The notes: generated from the sequence alone by a model not told the origin. A stretch of DNA of 64,000 bases from Mesorhizobium muleiense (GCF_900099905.1 NZ_FNEE01000008.1:1-64000), one strand, 5' to 3'; counted from the first letter of the stretch, positions 1-8,480 are shown. Made by a program: numbers and translations.

Positions 1-262
1 CCCACAGCGGGTGTGCCTCCTTCGCCGCAACGATCCGCTCCACCAGATCCACTGCCGTCGCCCGGCCATGATTGAGCGGCGCCCGCGGCCGGTCATGCAG
101 ACCTTCCGGGCCGAACTCCCGGTACCGTCCCAGCCATTTGTAGCCGATCTTGCGCGACACCCCGAAGTCAGCACACAGCTGCGTCATCGTCTCATCACCC
201 GCCAGGCACTCCACAACAAACCGAAGTCGTTCATCCATGATGTCAGTCTCTCGCCAAACCAT
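1..262 (-). CDS. IS481-like transposase, N-terminal part (runs off the window)
   Basis: This frame was translated directly from the minus strand. It begins at the ATG whose complement is 260-262 and stays open for 87 codons to the edge. The product starts MVWRETDIMDERLRFVVECL and continues with a helix-turn-helix region (QLCADFGVSRKIGYKWLGRY, residues about 29-48) and a linker (GPEGLHDRPRAP). This is the usual opening of IS481/IS3-group transposases that carry a DDE integrase core further on. The catalytic core is not in the window. Known of the family: the helix-turn-helix binds the IS ends and the DDE core cuts and joins DNA. Family placement is from recognition of the N-terminus only. Confidence 0.75.
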   Translation of the reverse strand, partial: MVWRETDIMDERLRFVVECLAGDETMTQLCADFGVSRKIGYKWLGRYREFGPEGLHDRPRAPLNHGRATAVDLVERIVAAKEAHPLW

Positions 263-341
263 CGCCGGTCCTCCCGGCGAAGGAGAAAACTGTCACCCAT
301 GCAATCAGTCCATTCTGTTACCTATCTATCCGGTTCGGACA
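1..341 (-). mobile_element. IS481-like insertion sequence, left end only
   Basis: A transposase reading frame enters from the window edge. About 80 bases outside its start codon there is a stretch of the kind seen at IS481-type ends: TGTCACCC at 291-298, then CTGTTACCTATCTATCCGGT around 315-334, ending near 341. The first dispersed chromosomal repeat begins right after it, which places the element boundary close to 341. The other end lies outside the window, so completeness cannot be judged. Confidence 0.6.
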
Positions 342-344
342 GAC

Positions 345-397
345 GGCATCTTTCTCCCCGTCACTATGCGGGGAGAAATGCCCGGCAGGGCAATGAG
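345..397. repeat. short palindromic intergenic repeat (RIME-like)
   Basis: The sequence TTTCTCCCCG, eight bases, CGGGGAGAAA forms a perfect 10-bp stem at 351-378. It is followed by a GGCAGGGCAATGAGGGG tail that resembles the ends of the longer repeats at 7267, 8481 and 11544. It fills the gap between the IS end and the toxin-antitoxin pair. Rhizobial genomes carry many such intergenic mosaic elements; the function is unknown. Confidence 0.6.
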
Positions 398-507
398 GGG
401 CAGCGCAAACCTGAAGCATTATCTCTGCTCTCGATCCTGCTCGCCCTTGAAAGCGTCGCGTCACCTGTCATATATTGAAGCGACAGATGACGTTAGGAGG
501 CGAGCCC

Positions 508-993
508 GTGGCGACGGCATCGAAAAAAACACCTGCGGCGCCAAGAAACAATGAACTGCAGAAGGTGGCCAGATTGCTCGGTGGCGCCCGCATCCTGTCG
601 CGGCATCTCCGGAGCGCATTGGACGCCCATGAGTTGCTTGTTCACGGCCTGCCAGGTTCGGCGCTGGACCATCTGCTTGGGCAACTCGTCTTCATCCAGA
701 AGACTGATTCGCTCGAGAAGGCCGTCGGCATGAGCTTGCGCACCTACCAGCGTCGTAAGGACGCCCCCTCCAAGCCGCTCAGCCAGGACCAGAGCGGACG
801 AACCTGGAAATTCGCCGAGATCCTGTCGAAAGCGACCGACGTGTTCGGTTCACAGGCGGAAGCCGAGCAATGGCTGGAGCGCCCGGCGATCGGGCTCGAC
901 CAGCGCCGTCCCATCGATCTTCTGGCAACCCCGGCCGGTGTCGAGCTTGTGCAAGACTATCTTGAGCGGCTTGAATACGGCGTTTATGCATGA
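508..993 (+). CDS. Xre/MbcA/ParS-type antitoxin of a RES toxin
   Basis: A 161-residue protein that should neutralise the RES toxin encoded immediately downstream and repress their shared promoter. The C-terminal third fits the DUF2384 (MbcA/ParS/Xre antitoxin) toxin-binding domain: AEILSKATDVFGSQAEAEQW, then LERPAIGLDQRRPIDLLATP and GVELVQDYLERLEYGVYA. The middle holds a helical segment with SLRTYQRRKD, the Xre-like part. The start chosen is GTG 508, because AGGAGG at 495-500 lies 7 bases upstream; the ATG at 475 has no ribosome site. Its stop overlaps the toxin start (ATGA at 990-993), the classic translational coupling of these modules. Gene order antitoxin-toxin and the IS next door fit a mobile TA module. 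Confidence 0.88.
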   Translation: MATASKKTPAAPRNNELQKVARLLGGARILSRHLRSALDAHELLVHGLPGSALDHLLGQLVFIQKTDSLEKAVGMSLRTYQRRKDAPSKPLSQDQSGRTWKFAEILSKATDVFGSQAEAEQWLERPAIGLDQRRPIDLLATPAGVELVQDYLERLEYGVYA

Positions 994-1499
994 CGCCGCT
1001 GCCGGCCGCACTTGGCGGCTCCGACCTCGTTGGCTGGCGTCTCGATCAGGCTGCGTTTGCGCCCACATGGGACAGTGGCGAGGGCGCATACAGGGTCGGC
1101 GGACGATGGAACAGCAGGGGCGTGCGCGCAGTCTACTGCTCAATCGATCCTTCGACGGCGATTCTCGAGGTCGCAGTCCACAAAGGTTTTAGGACGCTCG
1201 ACACGATTGCGCATGTGATGACGGCGGCGATAGTCAGCGATGTCACGGATGTGCATATCGTCGACCCTGCCGCCGTTCCGAACCCTAATTGGCTGCGTCC
1301 GGGCATTCCGAGCTCTGGGCAGCAGGCATTCGGCGACGATCTTCTCAAACGGCACCGGTTCGTGGTGATTCCGAGCGCAGTATCCCAGAATAGCTGGAAT
1401 CTGATCTTCGAGGCGAGCGCCGCGAAGGGCGCCTATGCCCTGAGGACCCAGGAAGCCTTTGCGCTCGATACGCGATTGCATCCGCCTCCTGCTAAATGA
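990..1499 (+). CDS. RES-domain toxin
   Basis: A 169-residue RES-family protein. The domain's conserved Arg, Glu and Ser positions appear as GWRLDQAAFAPTW (Arg), AVYCSIDPSTAILEVAVH (Glu) and SAVSQNSWNLIFE (Ser), spread over nearly the whole protein. Known of the family: RES toxins (ParT, MbcT, Res) act on cellular NAD+ or ADP-ribosylate targets and halt growth unless held by the partner antitoxin. The start ATG at 990 overlaps the antitoxin stop by four bases. The length is normal and the frame intact, so the module is probably functional. Which of the RES activities this one has cannot be read from sequence. Confidence 0.88.
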   Translation: MTPLPAALGGSDLVGWRLDQAAFAPTWDSGEGAYRVGGRWNSRGVRAVYCSIDPSTAILEVAVHKGFRTLDTIAHVMTAAIVSDVTDVHIVDPAAVPNPNWLRPGIPSSGQQAFGDDLLKRHRFVVIPSAVSQNSWNLIFEASAAKGAYALRTQEAFALDTRLHPPPAK

Positions 1500-1656
1500 C
1501 CGTTGCTTCTCTCGCTGCTTCGCTACCCTGCTGTTTCAATATCGTTTCCATGAAAATCGTATAATGCCAGAGATCGCAGGTCTCTGGTCAAATGCCGAAC
1601 CTATGCTAGCCTGCCCCGGCTGGGCTGTCCCAGGCCGTGTGATCGAGGGATCAATC

Positions 1657-2118
1657 ATGCTGTACATCCTTGCACTTCTCATCGGCGTCGTTGCCGGCCT
1701 TCGCGCCATGACCGCGCCTGCCGCCGTCGCTTGGGGCGCCTGGCTTGGCTGGCTGCCGGTCGCCGGAACCTGGGCCAGCTTCATGGGCCACTGGATCACC
1801 GTCGGCATCTTCACCATCCTGGCCATTGCCGAACTGGTCACCGACCAGTTGCCGTCCACGCCGAGCCGCAAGGTGCCGCAGCAGTTCGGCGCACGCATCG
1901 CTTTGGGCGCCTTCACCGGCGCGGTGATCGGCGCGACCGGCGGCGCCACCGTCGGCGGCCTGATCGCCGGCGCCATCGGCGCGGTTATCGGCACGCTGGG
2001 CGGCGCCGAGCTGCGCAAACGCCTGGCGCTGGCTTTCGGCAAGGACCAGCCCGCCGCCCTCGTCGAGGACGCGGTGGCGATCCTCAGTGGTCTGCTGATC
2101 GTGGCGGCGGTGGCATGA
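1657..2118 (+). CDS. DUF4126-like small membrane protein
   Basis: A 153-residue, strongly hydrophobic protein with about four membrane segments: residues 1-20 (YILALLIGVVAGLRAMTAP), 45-65 (HWITVGIFTILAIAELVTDQ), a long Gly/Ala-rich stretch 80-115 (GAVIGATGGATVGGLIAGAI), and the C-terminus (AVAILSGLLIVAAVA). The layout GLRAMTAPAAVAWGAWLG plus ELVTDQLPSTPSRKVP is the DUF4126 pattern. Start ATG 1657 follows GAGGGA at 1645-1650. Its stop overlaps the start of the flavoprotein (ATGA, 2115-2118), so the two are translationally coupled. The function is unknown; coupling to a redox enzyme is the only clue. Confidence 0.75.
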   Translation: MLYILALLIGVVAGLRAMTAPAAVAWGAWLGWLPVAGTWASFMGHWITVGIFTILAIAELVTDQLPSTPSRKVPQQFGARIALGAFTGAVIGATGGATVGGLIAGAIGAVIGTLGGAELRKRLALAFGKDQPAALVEDAVAILSGLLIVAAVA

Positions 2119-3491
2119 CGGCAAAGCCATTCGACGCCATCATCATCGGCGCCGGCCAGGCCGGCCCGCCGCTCGCCGGCCGGCTGACGGCGGCCGGCAT
2201 GAGCGTGGCGCTGATCGAGCGAAAGCTGGTCGGCGGCACCTGCGTCAACACCGGCTGCATGCCGACCAAGGCCATGGTGGCCAGCGCCTATGCCGCGCAT
2301 CTCGCCCGCCGCGCCGCCGACTACGGCGTGACGCTCTCCGGTCCGGTCGGCGTCGACTACAAGGCGATCAAGGCACGCAAGGACAAGGTGTCGGACGACG
2401 CCCGCGAAAACCTCGAAAGCTGGATTGCCGGCATGGACAGATGCACGCTTTTTCGCGGCCATGCGCGCTTCGAGACGGCCGACACCGTGCGCGTCGGCGA
2501 CGACCTGCTGGGCGCCAAAAAAATATTCATCAACACCGGCGGCCGCGCCTCGGTGCCTGATCTGCCGGGCGTCGACGACATTCCGTTCCTGACCAACTCG
2601 TCGATGATGGATCTCGACGTGCTGCCGCGCCACCTCGTCGTCGTCGGCGGCAGCTACGTCTCGCTCGAATTCGCGCAGATGTTTCGCCGTTTCGGTTCAC
2701 AGGTCACGGTGATCGAAAAGAGCCCGCGGCTGATCGGCCGCGAGGACGAGGATGTCTCGGCCGCCATCCTGTCCATCCTCGAGAACGAAGACATCACGGT
2801 TCATCTCGGCGCCGGCGACATCAGCTTCGCCAGGCAGGGCAGCGACATCGCCGTGACTTTCACCGCCGGCAAGGCGCCGGCTGTCGGCTCGCATGTGCTG
2901 CTGGCAGTAGGCCGGACCCCCAACACCGACGATCTCGGCCTCGACAAGGCCGGCGTCGAGGCCGACAAACGCGGCTTCATTGTCGTCGACGACCAGCTGC
3001 GCACCAGCGTGCCCGGCATCTGGGCGATGGGCGACTGCAACGGCAAGGGCGCCTTCACCCACACCTCCTACAATGACTACGAGATCGTCGCCGCCAATCT
3101 GCTCGACAGCGACCCGCGCAGGGTGAGCGATCGCATCGAAGCCTATGCGCTCTATACCGACCCGCCGCTCGGCCGCTGCGGCATGACCGAGGCAGCGGTA
3201 AGAAAGTCCGGCCGCCGCGCGCTGGTCGGCCAGCGCCCGATGACACGCGTCGGCCGTGCCGTCGAGAAAGGCGAGGCGCAAGGTTTCATGAAGATCCTGG
3301 CCGATGCCGACACCAACGAAATCCTCGGCTGCTCGGTGCTCGGCCCCGGCGGCGACGAGGCGATACACTGCGTGCTCGATCTGATGTACGCCAAGGCGCC
3401 GATCAGCACGCTCGCGCGGGCCATGCACATCCACCCGAATGTCTCGGAACTTCTGCCGACGATCGCCCAGGAGTTGAAGCCGCTGGCGTAG
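2115..3491 (+). CDS. FAD-dependent pyridine nucleotide-disulfide oxidoreductase (mercuric reductase-like)
   Basis: A 458-residue class I flavoprotein disulfide reductase. FAD-binding Rossmann motif IIIGAGQAGPPLA lies at residues 9-21. The redox-active pair is in GGTCVNTGCMPTK (about 42-54), the NAD(P)H motif is VVVGGSYVSLEFA (about 175), and the second FAD motif is GIWAMGDCNGKGAFTHT (about 300). The dimer-interface domain ends in HIHPNVSELLPT, which supplies the His-Glu pair. The arrangement is that of mercuric or dihydrolipoamide reductase relatives. There is no N-terminal heavy-metal domain and no C-terminal Cys pair, so mercury reduction is not supported and the substrate is open. The start is ATG 2115, overlapping the membrane gene; longer readings into that gene are rejected. 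Confidence 0.85.
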   Translation: MTAKPFDAIIIGAGQAGPPLAGRLTAAGMSVALIERKLVGGTCVNTGCMPTKAMVASAYAAHLARRAADYGVTLSGPVGVDYKAIKARKDKVSDDARENLESWIAGMDRCTLFRGHARFETADTVRVGDDLLGAKKIFINTGGRASVPDLPGVDDIPFLTNSSMMDLDVLPRHLVVVGGSYVSLEFAQMFRRFGSQVTVIEKSPRLIGREDEDVSAAILSILENEDITVHLGAGDISFARQGSDIAVTFTAGKAPAVGSHVLLAVGRTPNTDDLGLDKAGVEADKRGFIVVDDQLRTSVPGIWAMGDCNGKGAFTHTSYNDYEIVAANLLDSDPRRVSDRIEAYALYTDPPLGRCGMTEAAVRKSGRRALVGQRPMTRVGRAVEKGEAQGFMKILADADTNEILGCSVLGPGGDEAIHCVLDLMYAKAPISTLARAMHIHPNVSELLPTIAQELKPLA

Positions 3492-3539
3492 GCCGGGCAG
3501 GCGTTGGACCAGTATGTCCGCGCCCGGCCGAGGAGAGCC
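3491..3539 (+). terminator. hairpin after the flavoprotein gene
   Basis: GGCCGGGC at 3491-3498 pairs with GCCCGGCC at 3532-3539, with an inner GGAC/GTCC stem. It starts at the flavoprotein stop codon and is not followed by a T-run, so it could be a weak or Rho-assisted terminator or an mRNA end-stabilising structure. Confidence 0.5.
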
Positions 3540-3624
3540 TTGCGCCCATAGCGCCGAAAGCTGGACCAATCGACAGCGTAGCGGCGAAAGGGCATGTGTT
3601 CGGCCTCTTTCCAGGAGTCGTATC

Positions 3625-4713
3625 ATGCAGAAATCGATCGAGCGTATCGTCGGCGACAGCGAGGGCGTTTCCTACGAATTCCCAGTCTTCCGCTTTGAAG
3701 GGTTCCGCTTCGAGGGAACGGACAAGGCGGCATCCTCGGCCTATCTGCAGGCCGCACTGCATGCCGGCGAACTGCCGGGGGTCGTCGCCATCGACGCGCT
3801 GATGCCGATGCTTGAAAAGGCCGAAGCCGAAGGCCGCATCAAGGGCGATATCACCATCGTGCCGCAAGCCAATCCGATCGGCCGCGCCCAGTATCATTTC
3901 GGCGAGCACCAGGGCCGTTTTCACCTGGGCACGCGCACCAACTTCAACCGCGGCTTTCCGCTGCTGGCCGCGCCTGACGTAAAATTGTTGCCCGACACCA
4001 CGCTTGGCACTGCCGATCAGCGGCTGAAGAGCCGGCTGCTGCAGCTGTCGATCGGCCACGACATCGTGCTTGACCTGCACTGCGACGACGAGGGCCTTGC
4101 CTACCTCTATGTCCACACCAGCCTGTGGCCGGCCATGGCGGATTGTGCGGCGGCCATGGGCATCGATGCGGTGATCCTGTGGGATGAAGATACCGACGGC
4201 ACCTTCGAAGGCGCCTCGATCACGCCGTATCTGAAGGTCCCTGCAGAGGTGGCGCGGTTCGACCGGCGCGTCGCCACCACGGTCGAGTATCGCGGCATAC
4301 TCGATGTCGACGGCGCTCTGGCCGGCGCCGATGCCGAAGGGCTCTATCGGCTGCTGGTGGCGCGCGGCGTGGTCCTGGACCAGGCCCTGTCCACGTCCGG
4401 CGGCTTCACCGGGCCCAATTCTTTCACCGGTTTCGTCGCGCCGCTCGAAAACATCGACATGATGCCGGCGCCGCGGGCGGGCGCGGTCCTCTACGAGGTG
4501 AAGCCCGGCGACCGCGTGGCAAAAGGCGCGCTGCTCGCCACCATCGTCCATGCGCCAGGTGAAGCCGGCGGCCGCACCGAGGTGCTCGCGCCCCAGGCAG
4601 GCATCATCCTGACACGGCGTTCCCGGCGCATCATCCGCGCCGGCGAAGATCTGCTAAAATTGGTCGGCGACAGGAAAAGCGCCGATGCACGATCGGGAAC
4701 GCTGGAGGATTGA
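3625..4713 (+). CDS. succinylglutamate desuccinylase/aspartoacylase-family metallohydrolase
   Basis: A 362-residue M14-like zinc deacylase of the AspA/AstE group, predicted to cleave an amide bond in a small acylated amino compound. The first zinc ligands sit in LHAGELPGVVAIDAL (His-x-x-Glu, about residues 47-50) and the third His in IVLDLHCDDEGLAYLYVH (about 148-166). NRGFPLL and the C-terminal beta barrel (PRAGAVLYEVKPGDRVAKGA) match the family's second domain. The start ATG 3625 has AGGAG at 3613-3617, 8 bases upstream. It is not a standard astE (no ast neighbours). Ectoine-degradation doeB-type deacetylases are similar, but no other doe gene is here, so the substrate is unassigned. Confidence 0.8.
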   Translation: MQKSIERIVGDSEGVSYEFPVFRFEGFRFEGTDKAASSAYLQAALHAGELPGVVAIDALMPMLEKAEAEGRIKGDITIVPQANPIGRAQYHFGEHQGRFHLGTRTNFNRGFPLLAAPDVKLLPDTTLGTADQRLKSRLLQLSIGHDIVLDLHCDDEGLAYLYVHTSLWPAMADCAAAMGIDAVILWDEDTDGTFEGASITPYLKVPAEVARFDRRVATTVEYRGILDVDGALAGADAEGLYRLLVARGVVLDQALSTSGGFTGPNSFTGFVAPLENIDMMPAPRAGAVLYEVKPGDRVAKGALLATIVHAPGEAGGRTEVLAPQAGIILTRRSRRIIRAGEDLLKLVGDRKSADARSGTLED

Positions 4714-4720
4714 GGGGTCA

Positions 4721-4778
4721 TGCCCTTCTCCATGCCCTCGCCCTTCTCCACCCCTTCATTGGATCCTTCATTGAATCC
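4721..4778. repeat. two short tandem duplications ahead of the trp leader
   Basis: GCCCTTCTCCA occurs at 4722 and again at 4740 (period 18). TTCATTGGATCC (4755-4766) is repeated as TTCATTGAATCC (4767-4778). They sit between the deacylase stop and trpL. One of a dozen similar short duplications at gene edges in this window. Confidence 0.7.
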
Positions 4779-4816
4779 AGTTGCGCGGCCGTTCAATCGC
4801 CGCTATTGGAATCGCC

Positions 4817-4861
4817 ATGAACATGCGCTCGATCAAGACCGTTTGGTGGTGGGCTCGCTGA
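4817..4861 (+). CDS. trpL: tryptophan leader peptide
   Basis: A 14-residue peptide MNMRSIKTVWWWAR with three consecutive TGG codons at 4844-4852, 160 bases upstream of trpE(G). Known: the Sinorhizobium trpE(G) leader peptide also ends in WWWAR, and ribosome stalling on the Trp codons controls attenuation. The ribosome site is weak (TTGGA at 4807-4811). Stop TGA is at 4859-4861, immediately followed by the antiterminator segment. The match in length, Trp codon run and C-terminus makes this a confident call although the gene is far below normal ORF size limits. Confidence 0.93.
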   Translation: MNMRSIKTVWWWAR

Positions 4862-4863
4862 CA

Positions 4864-4938
4864 GCGGCCTGTTCGAACGCGTGCGCGTGAAAAATAGAAG
4901 ATGGCCGCAACGGAATGTCCGGGCGGCCATTTGTTTTT
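4864..4938 (+). promoter_or_regulatory. trp attenuator (antiterminator/terminator switch)
   Basis: GCGGCC at 4864-4869, just after the leader stop, can pair with GGCCGC at 4903-4908. That would block the terminator stem formed by 4901-4908 and 4923-4930. With charged tRNA-Trp the ribosome reaches the stop codon, covers the first segment and termination occurs. When Trp is scarce it stalls on the three TGG codons and the antiterminator forms. The pairings are read directly; the mechanism is that known for rhizobial trpE(G). Confidence 0.85.
4901..4938 (+). terminator. trp attenuation terminator
   Basis: ATGGCCGC (4901-4908) pairs perfectly with GCGGCCAT (4923-4930), with a small inner CGG/CCG stem. 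It is followed by TTGTTTTTC, a T-rich tract typical of a Rho-independent terminator. Released short transcripts from this site would correspond to the attenuator RNA rnTrpL known in Sinorhizobium. Confidence 0.9.
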
Positions 4939-4965
4939 CAAAGCCATGCCCCGGGTCCGTTGCCC

Positions 4966-5016
4966 CCAAGACGCTGAAATATCCAAGACGCTGAAATAGC
5001 CAAGACGCTGATGGAG
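4966..5016 (+). repeat. 17-bp tandem repeat x3 at the trpE(G) start
   Basis: CCAAGACGCTGAAATAT (4966-4982), CCAAGACGCTGAAATAG (4983-4999) and CCAAGACGCTGATGGAG (5000-5016) are back to back. The last copy contributes the GGAG ribosome site for ATG 5023. Confidence 0.9.
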
Positions 5017-5022
5017 ACGGCA

Positions 5023-7230
5023 ATGACGACGAAAATTCTGGAGAACGGGGCGGAGCGCTTCGTCACCGCGGGTGGCGTGACGATTACCCGCGAGCGCCAT
5101 GAACGGCCTTACCAAGGCGCGATCGACGCCTATGTCGACGGGCTGAATTCACGCCGCGGCGCCGTGTTTTCCTCGAATTACGAATATCCCGGCCGCTATA
5201 CGCGTTGGGACACCGCCATCATCGACCCGCCGCTGGTGATCTCGGCGCGTGGCCGCGCCATGCGCATCGAGGCGCTGAACAGCCGCGGCGAGATGCTTCT
5301 GCCGGTGGTCGGCAAGGCGCTCGGCGGCCTTGACGAGGTGACGATCGCCGAGACGTCGAAAAAACTGATCCGCCTCGACGTCGCCAAGCCCGCCCAGGTC
5401 TTCACCGAAGAACGTGTCTTCACCGAGGAAGAACGCAGCCGCGTTCCCTCCGTCTTCACCGTGCTGCGCGCCATCACCGCTCTGTTCAAGACGGAGGAAG
5501 ACGCCAATCTCGGCCTCTACGGCGCCTTCGGCTACGATCTCGCCTTCCAGTTCGATCCGGTCGACTACAAGCTCGAGCGCCAGCAAGGCCAGCGCGACCT
5601 CGTGCTGTTCCTGCCCGACGAGATTCTGGTCGTCGACCACTATTCGACAAAAGCCTGGACCGACCGCTACGACTATTCCAGCGATGGGTTTTCGACGCAG
5701 GGATTGCCGCGCGACGAAATCGTCGAGCCGTTCAGGACCGCCGACCGCATCCCGCCGCGCGGCGACCATGAGCCCGGCGAATATGCCAATCTGGTGCGCA
5801 AGGCGATGCAGAGTTTCAAGCGCGGCGACCTGTTCGAGGTGGTGCCCGGCCAGATGTTCTACGAGCGCTGCGAGACGCCGCCCTCCGACATCTCCCGCAA
5901 GCTGAAGGCCATCAACCCCTCGCCCTATTCCTTCTTCATCAATCTCGGCGAAGGCGAATATTTGGTCGGCGCCTCGCCCGAGATGTTCGTGCGCGTCAAC
6001 GGCCGCCGTGTCGAGACCTGCCCGATCTCCGGCACGATCAAGCGCGGCGGCGACGCCATTTCCGATAGCGAGCAGATCCTGAAGCTGCTCAATTCGAAGA
6101 AGGACGAATCCGAGCTGACCATGTGCTCGGACGTCGACCGCAACGACAAGTCGAGGGTCTGCGACCCGGGCTCGGTGCGCGTCATCGGCCGTCGCCAGAT
6201 CGAGATGTATTCGCGGCTGATCCACACCGTCGACCATATCGAGGGGCGGCTGCGCGAAGGCATGGACGCCTTCGACGCGTTCTTGTCGCATGCCTGGGCG
6301 GTCACCGTCACCGGCGCGCCGAAATTATGGGCGATGCGCTTCATCGAGCAGAACGAGAAGAGCCCGCGCGCCTGGTATGGCGGGGCGATCGGCATGGTCA
6401 ATTTCAACGGTGACATGAACACCGGCATGACGCTTCGCACCATCCGCATCAAGGACGGCATCGCCGAAGTGCGCGCCGGCGCTACGCTGCTCTTCGACAG
6501 CATTCCCGAGGAAGAAGAAGCCGAAACCGAACTGAAGGCATCCGCCATGATCTCCGCCATCCGCGACGCCAAATCAGGCAATGCCGCCGACACCGAACGC
6601 GCCACCGCGCGCGTCGGCGACGGCGTCAACATCCTGCTGGTCGACCACGAGGACTCCTTCGTCCACACGCTGGCCAATTATTTCCGCCAGACCGGCGCCA
6701 ATGTCTCGACCGTGCGCACCCCTGTGCCGGACGAGGTCTTCGACCGGCTGAAACCCAATCTCGTCGTGCTGTCGCCCGGTCCCGGCACGCCGAAGGATTT
6801 TGACTGCGCCGCCACCATCAAGCGGGCCCGCGCGCGCGACCTGCCGATCTTCGGCGTCTGCCTCGGCCTGCAGGCGCTGGCCGAAGCCTATGGCGGAGAG
6901 CTGCGGCAGCTGCACGTGCCGATGCATGGCAAACCGTCGCGCATCCGCGTGTCGAAGCCGGGCATCATCTTTTCCGGCCTGCCCAAGGAGGTGACGGTCG
7001 GCCGCTATCACTCGATTTTCGCCGATCCGGTCCGCCTGCCGGACGGCTTCGTCGTCACCGCCGAGACGGAAGAAGGCGTCATCATGGCCTTCGAGCACAG
7101 CAAGGAGCCGATCGCCGCAGTGCAGTTCCACCCGGAATCGATCATGACGCTCGGCCACAATGCCGGCATGCGCATCATCGAGAACATCGTTGCGCATCTG
7201 CCGCGCAAAGCCAAGGAAAAGGCGGCTTAG
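5023..7230 (+). CDS. trpE(G): anthranilate synthase, fused TrpE-TrpG
   Basis: A 735-residue bifunctional enzyme making anthranilate from chorismate and glutamine, the first step of tryptophan synthesis. The N-terminal 500 residues are component I ([15 protein letters not shown], then [27 protein letters not shown] and [12 protein letters not shown]). The C-terminal 200 are a class I glutamine amidotransferase with the nucleophile Cys in [12 protein letters not shown] and the His-Glu pair in [11 protein letters not shown]. The fusion is characteristic of rhizobia. ATG 5023 is preferred because GGAG at 5013-5016 is 6 bases upstream; ATG 5011 has no ribosome site. Regulated by the trpL attenuator. 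The rest of the trp pathway is not in the window. Confidence 0.96.
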   Translation: MTTKILENGAERFVTAGGVTITRERHERPYQGAIDAYVDGLNSRRGAVFSSNYEYPGRYTRWDTAIIDPPLVISARGRAMRIEALNSRGEMLLPVVGKALGGLDEVTIAETSKKLIRLDVAKPAQVFTEERVFTEEERSRVPSVFTVLRAITALFKTEEDANLGLYGAFGYDLAFQFDPVDYKLERQQGQRDLVLFLPDEILVVDHYSTKAWTDRYDYSSDGFSTQGLPRDEIVEPFRTADRIPPRGDHEPGEYANLVRKAMQSFKRGDLFEVVPGQMFYERCETPPSDISRKLKAINPSPYSFFINLGEGEYLVGASPEMFVRVNGRRVETCPISGTIKRGGDAISDSEQILKLLNSKKDESELTMCSDVDRNDKSRVCDPGSVRVIGRRQIEMYSRLIHTVDHIEGRLREGMDAFDAFLSHAWAVTVTGAPKLWAMRFIEQNEKSPRAWYGGAIGMVNFNGDMNTGMTLRTIRIKDGIAEVRAGATLLFDSIPEEEEAETELKASAMISAIRDAKSGNAADTERATARVGDGVNILLVDHEDSFVHTLANYFRQTGANVSTVRTPVPDEVFDRLKPNLVVLSPGPGTPKDFDCAATIKRARARDLPIFGVCLGLQALAEAYGGELRQLHVPMHGKPSRIRVSKPGIIFSGLPKEVTVGRYHSIFADPVRLPDGFVVTAETEEGVIMAFEHSKEPIAAVQFHPESIMTLGHNAGMRIIENIVAHLPRKAKEKAA

Positions 7231-7266
7231 GGCGAGGAGTTTCGTGTTGAGGTTTGCGCCCTACGT

Positions 7267-7457
7267 CGCCCCCCTCTGTCCTGCCCTCCTTGCCAAAACT
7301 TGGCATCTCCGCCACTTGGGGGGAGATTGTCTCTCATTTCGGCTTTCGCCAATCTCAAGCATTGCAGATCTAGCCCGAATATCTCGCACGACGTCATCCA
7401 TGACAGCCGATCTCCCCCCTTGTGGGGGAGATGTCCGGCAGGACAGAGGGGGGCGCC
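7267..7457. repeat. RIME-like palindromic repeat element, copy 1
   Basis: The ends are inverted: CGCCCCCCTCTGTCC at the left and GGACAGAGGGGGGCG at the right. Each arm contains a further GGCATCTCC/GGGGAGAT hairpin, with an unrelated core of about 60 bases. It fills the 246-base gap between trpE(G) and the CDF gene. Copies with the same arms are at 8481 and 11544. No coding capacity is evident. Confidence 0.8.
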
Positions 7458-7476
7458 GAAGAACGCGGCTTCCTCA

Positions 7477-8406
7477 ATGACAACAGCCGAAATCAAGGCG
7501 GCCAGCAAGCGCAAGGTCGCCAGCCTCGCCTTCTGGTCGATCATCGTCGCCTTCGTCGTGCTCGGCCTGAAGCTGGCGGCCTGGTACGTCACCGGCTCCG
7601 TGGCGCTGTATTCGGACGCGCTGGAATCGATCGTCAACGTCATTGCCTCTGCCACCGCCTATTGGGCGATCCAGGTCAGCCACAAGCCGGCCGACCAGGA
7701 TCATCCGTTCGGCCACCACAAGGCCGAGTATTTCTCGGCTGTTTTGGAAGGCGTGCTGATCGTGCTGGCAGCCCTTCTGATCCTCAACGAAGTGTGGTGG
7801 TCCCTGCGGCATCCCGTCCCGCTCGAACAGCCCTGGACCGGCCTCGCCATCAACGGCGTCGCGACGGTGATCAACGCCTTCTGGGCCATGACGCTGATCC
7901 GTGCCGGCCGTGCCGAAAAATCACCGGCACTGGTCGCCGACGGCAGGCACATCATGACCGACGTGGCGACCTCGGTCGGCGTGTTCATGGGTGTGGTCGG
8001 CGCCGTGCTGACCGGCTGGCAAGTCCTCGATCCCGCTCTTGCCGTCATCGTTGCGCTGAACATCCTGTGGCAGGGCTGGCACGTCATCGGCTCGTCGATG
8101 AACGGACTGATGGACCGCGCCGTCGACACGCAGGAGCACATGCGCATCCGCGACATCATCTCGGCCAATTGCAAGGGCGCGCTGGAAGTCCACGACCTGA
8201 AGACGCGGATTGCCGGCCGCGCCACCTTCATCGAGTTCCACCTGGTCGTCGACGCCAACATGTCGGTGGGCGCCAGCCACGTCATCTGCGACCGCATCGA
8301 GGATGCGCTGAAGGCGGAAATCCCCTCGGTGCGCGTCACCATCCATGTCGAGCCCGACGACGAGGCAAAACTGCCCAGGGGCACGACCGCCGTGCCGTTC
8401 GCGTGA
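7477..8406 (+). CDS. cation diffusion facilitator (CDF) divalent metal exporter
   Basis: A 309-residue inner-membrane protein with six predicted helices: LAFWSIIVAFVVLGLKLAA, SVALYSDALESIVNVIASA, FSAVLEGVLIVLAALLI, LAINGVATVINAFWAM, ATSVGVFMGVVGAVLTG and PALAVIVALNILWQGWH. Metal-site residues appear as ALYSDALES (helix 2) and ADGRHIMTDVATS (helix 5), and the HPFGHHKAEYFS signature is present. The C-terminal cytoplasmic domain (GRATFIEFHLVVDANMSVG) matches the CDF dimer domain. Known of the family: proton-driven export of Zn2+, Fe2+ or Mn2+; the metal here is not determined. Start ATG 7477 removes an upstream frame running through the repeat. The gene is flanked on both sides by the same repeat element. 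Confidence 0.9.
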   Translation: MTTAEIKAASKRKVASLAFWSIIVAFVVLGLKLAAWYVTGSVALYSDALESIVNVIASATAYWAIQVSHKPADQDHPFGHHKAEYFSAVLEGVLIVLAALLILNEVWWSLRHPVPLEQPWTGLAINGVATVINAFWAMTLIRAGRAEKSPALVADGRHIMTDVATSVGVFMGVVGAVLTGWQVLDPALAVIVALNILWQGWHVIGSSMNGLMDRAVDTQEHMRIRDIISANCKGALEVHDLKTRIAGRATFIEFHLVVDANMSVGASHVICDRIEDALKAEIPSVRVTIHVEPDDEAKLPRGTTAVPFA

Positions 8407-8480
8407 GGCCTGAGAGACGCCGGCTTCCCTGCCATGACAAACGTCGAGCCGGCGCAGAACCTCTATGTCAGAGGGACAGC

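Noticed and set aside
1731..2114. N-terminal extension of the flavoprotein
   Set aside because: The extension is a shadow of the DUF4126 gene; the flavoprotein fold begins at ATG 2115 with the FAD motif.
2115..3491. Mercuric reductase (merA)
   Set aside because: No N-terminal metal-binding domain, no C-terminal Cys pair and no other mer genes; only the general family is supported.
5149..6291. 380-codon minus-strand frame under trpE(G)
   Set aside because: Shadow frame; the plus strand encodes a complete, motif-rich enzyme.
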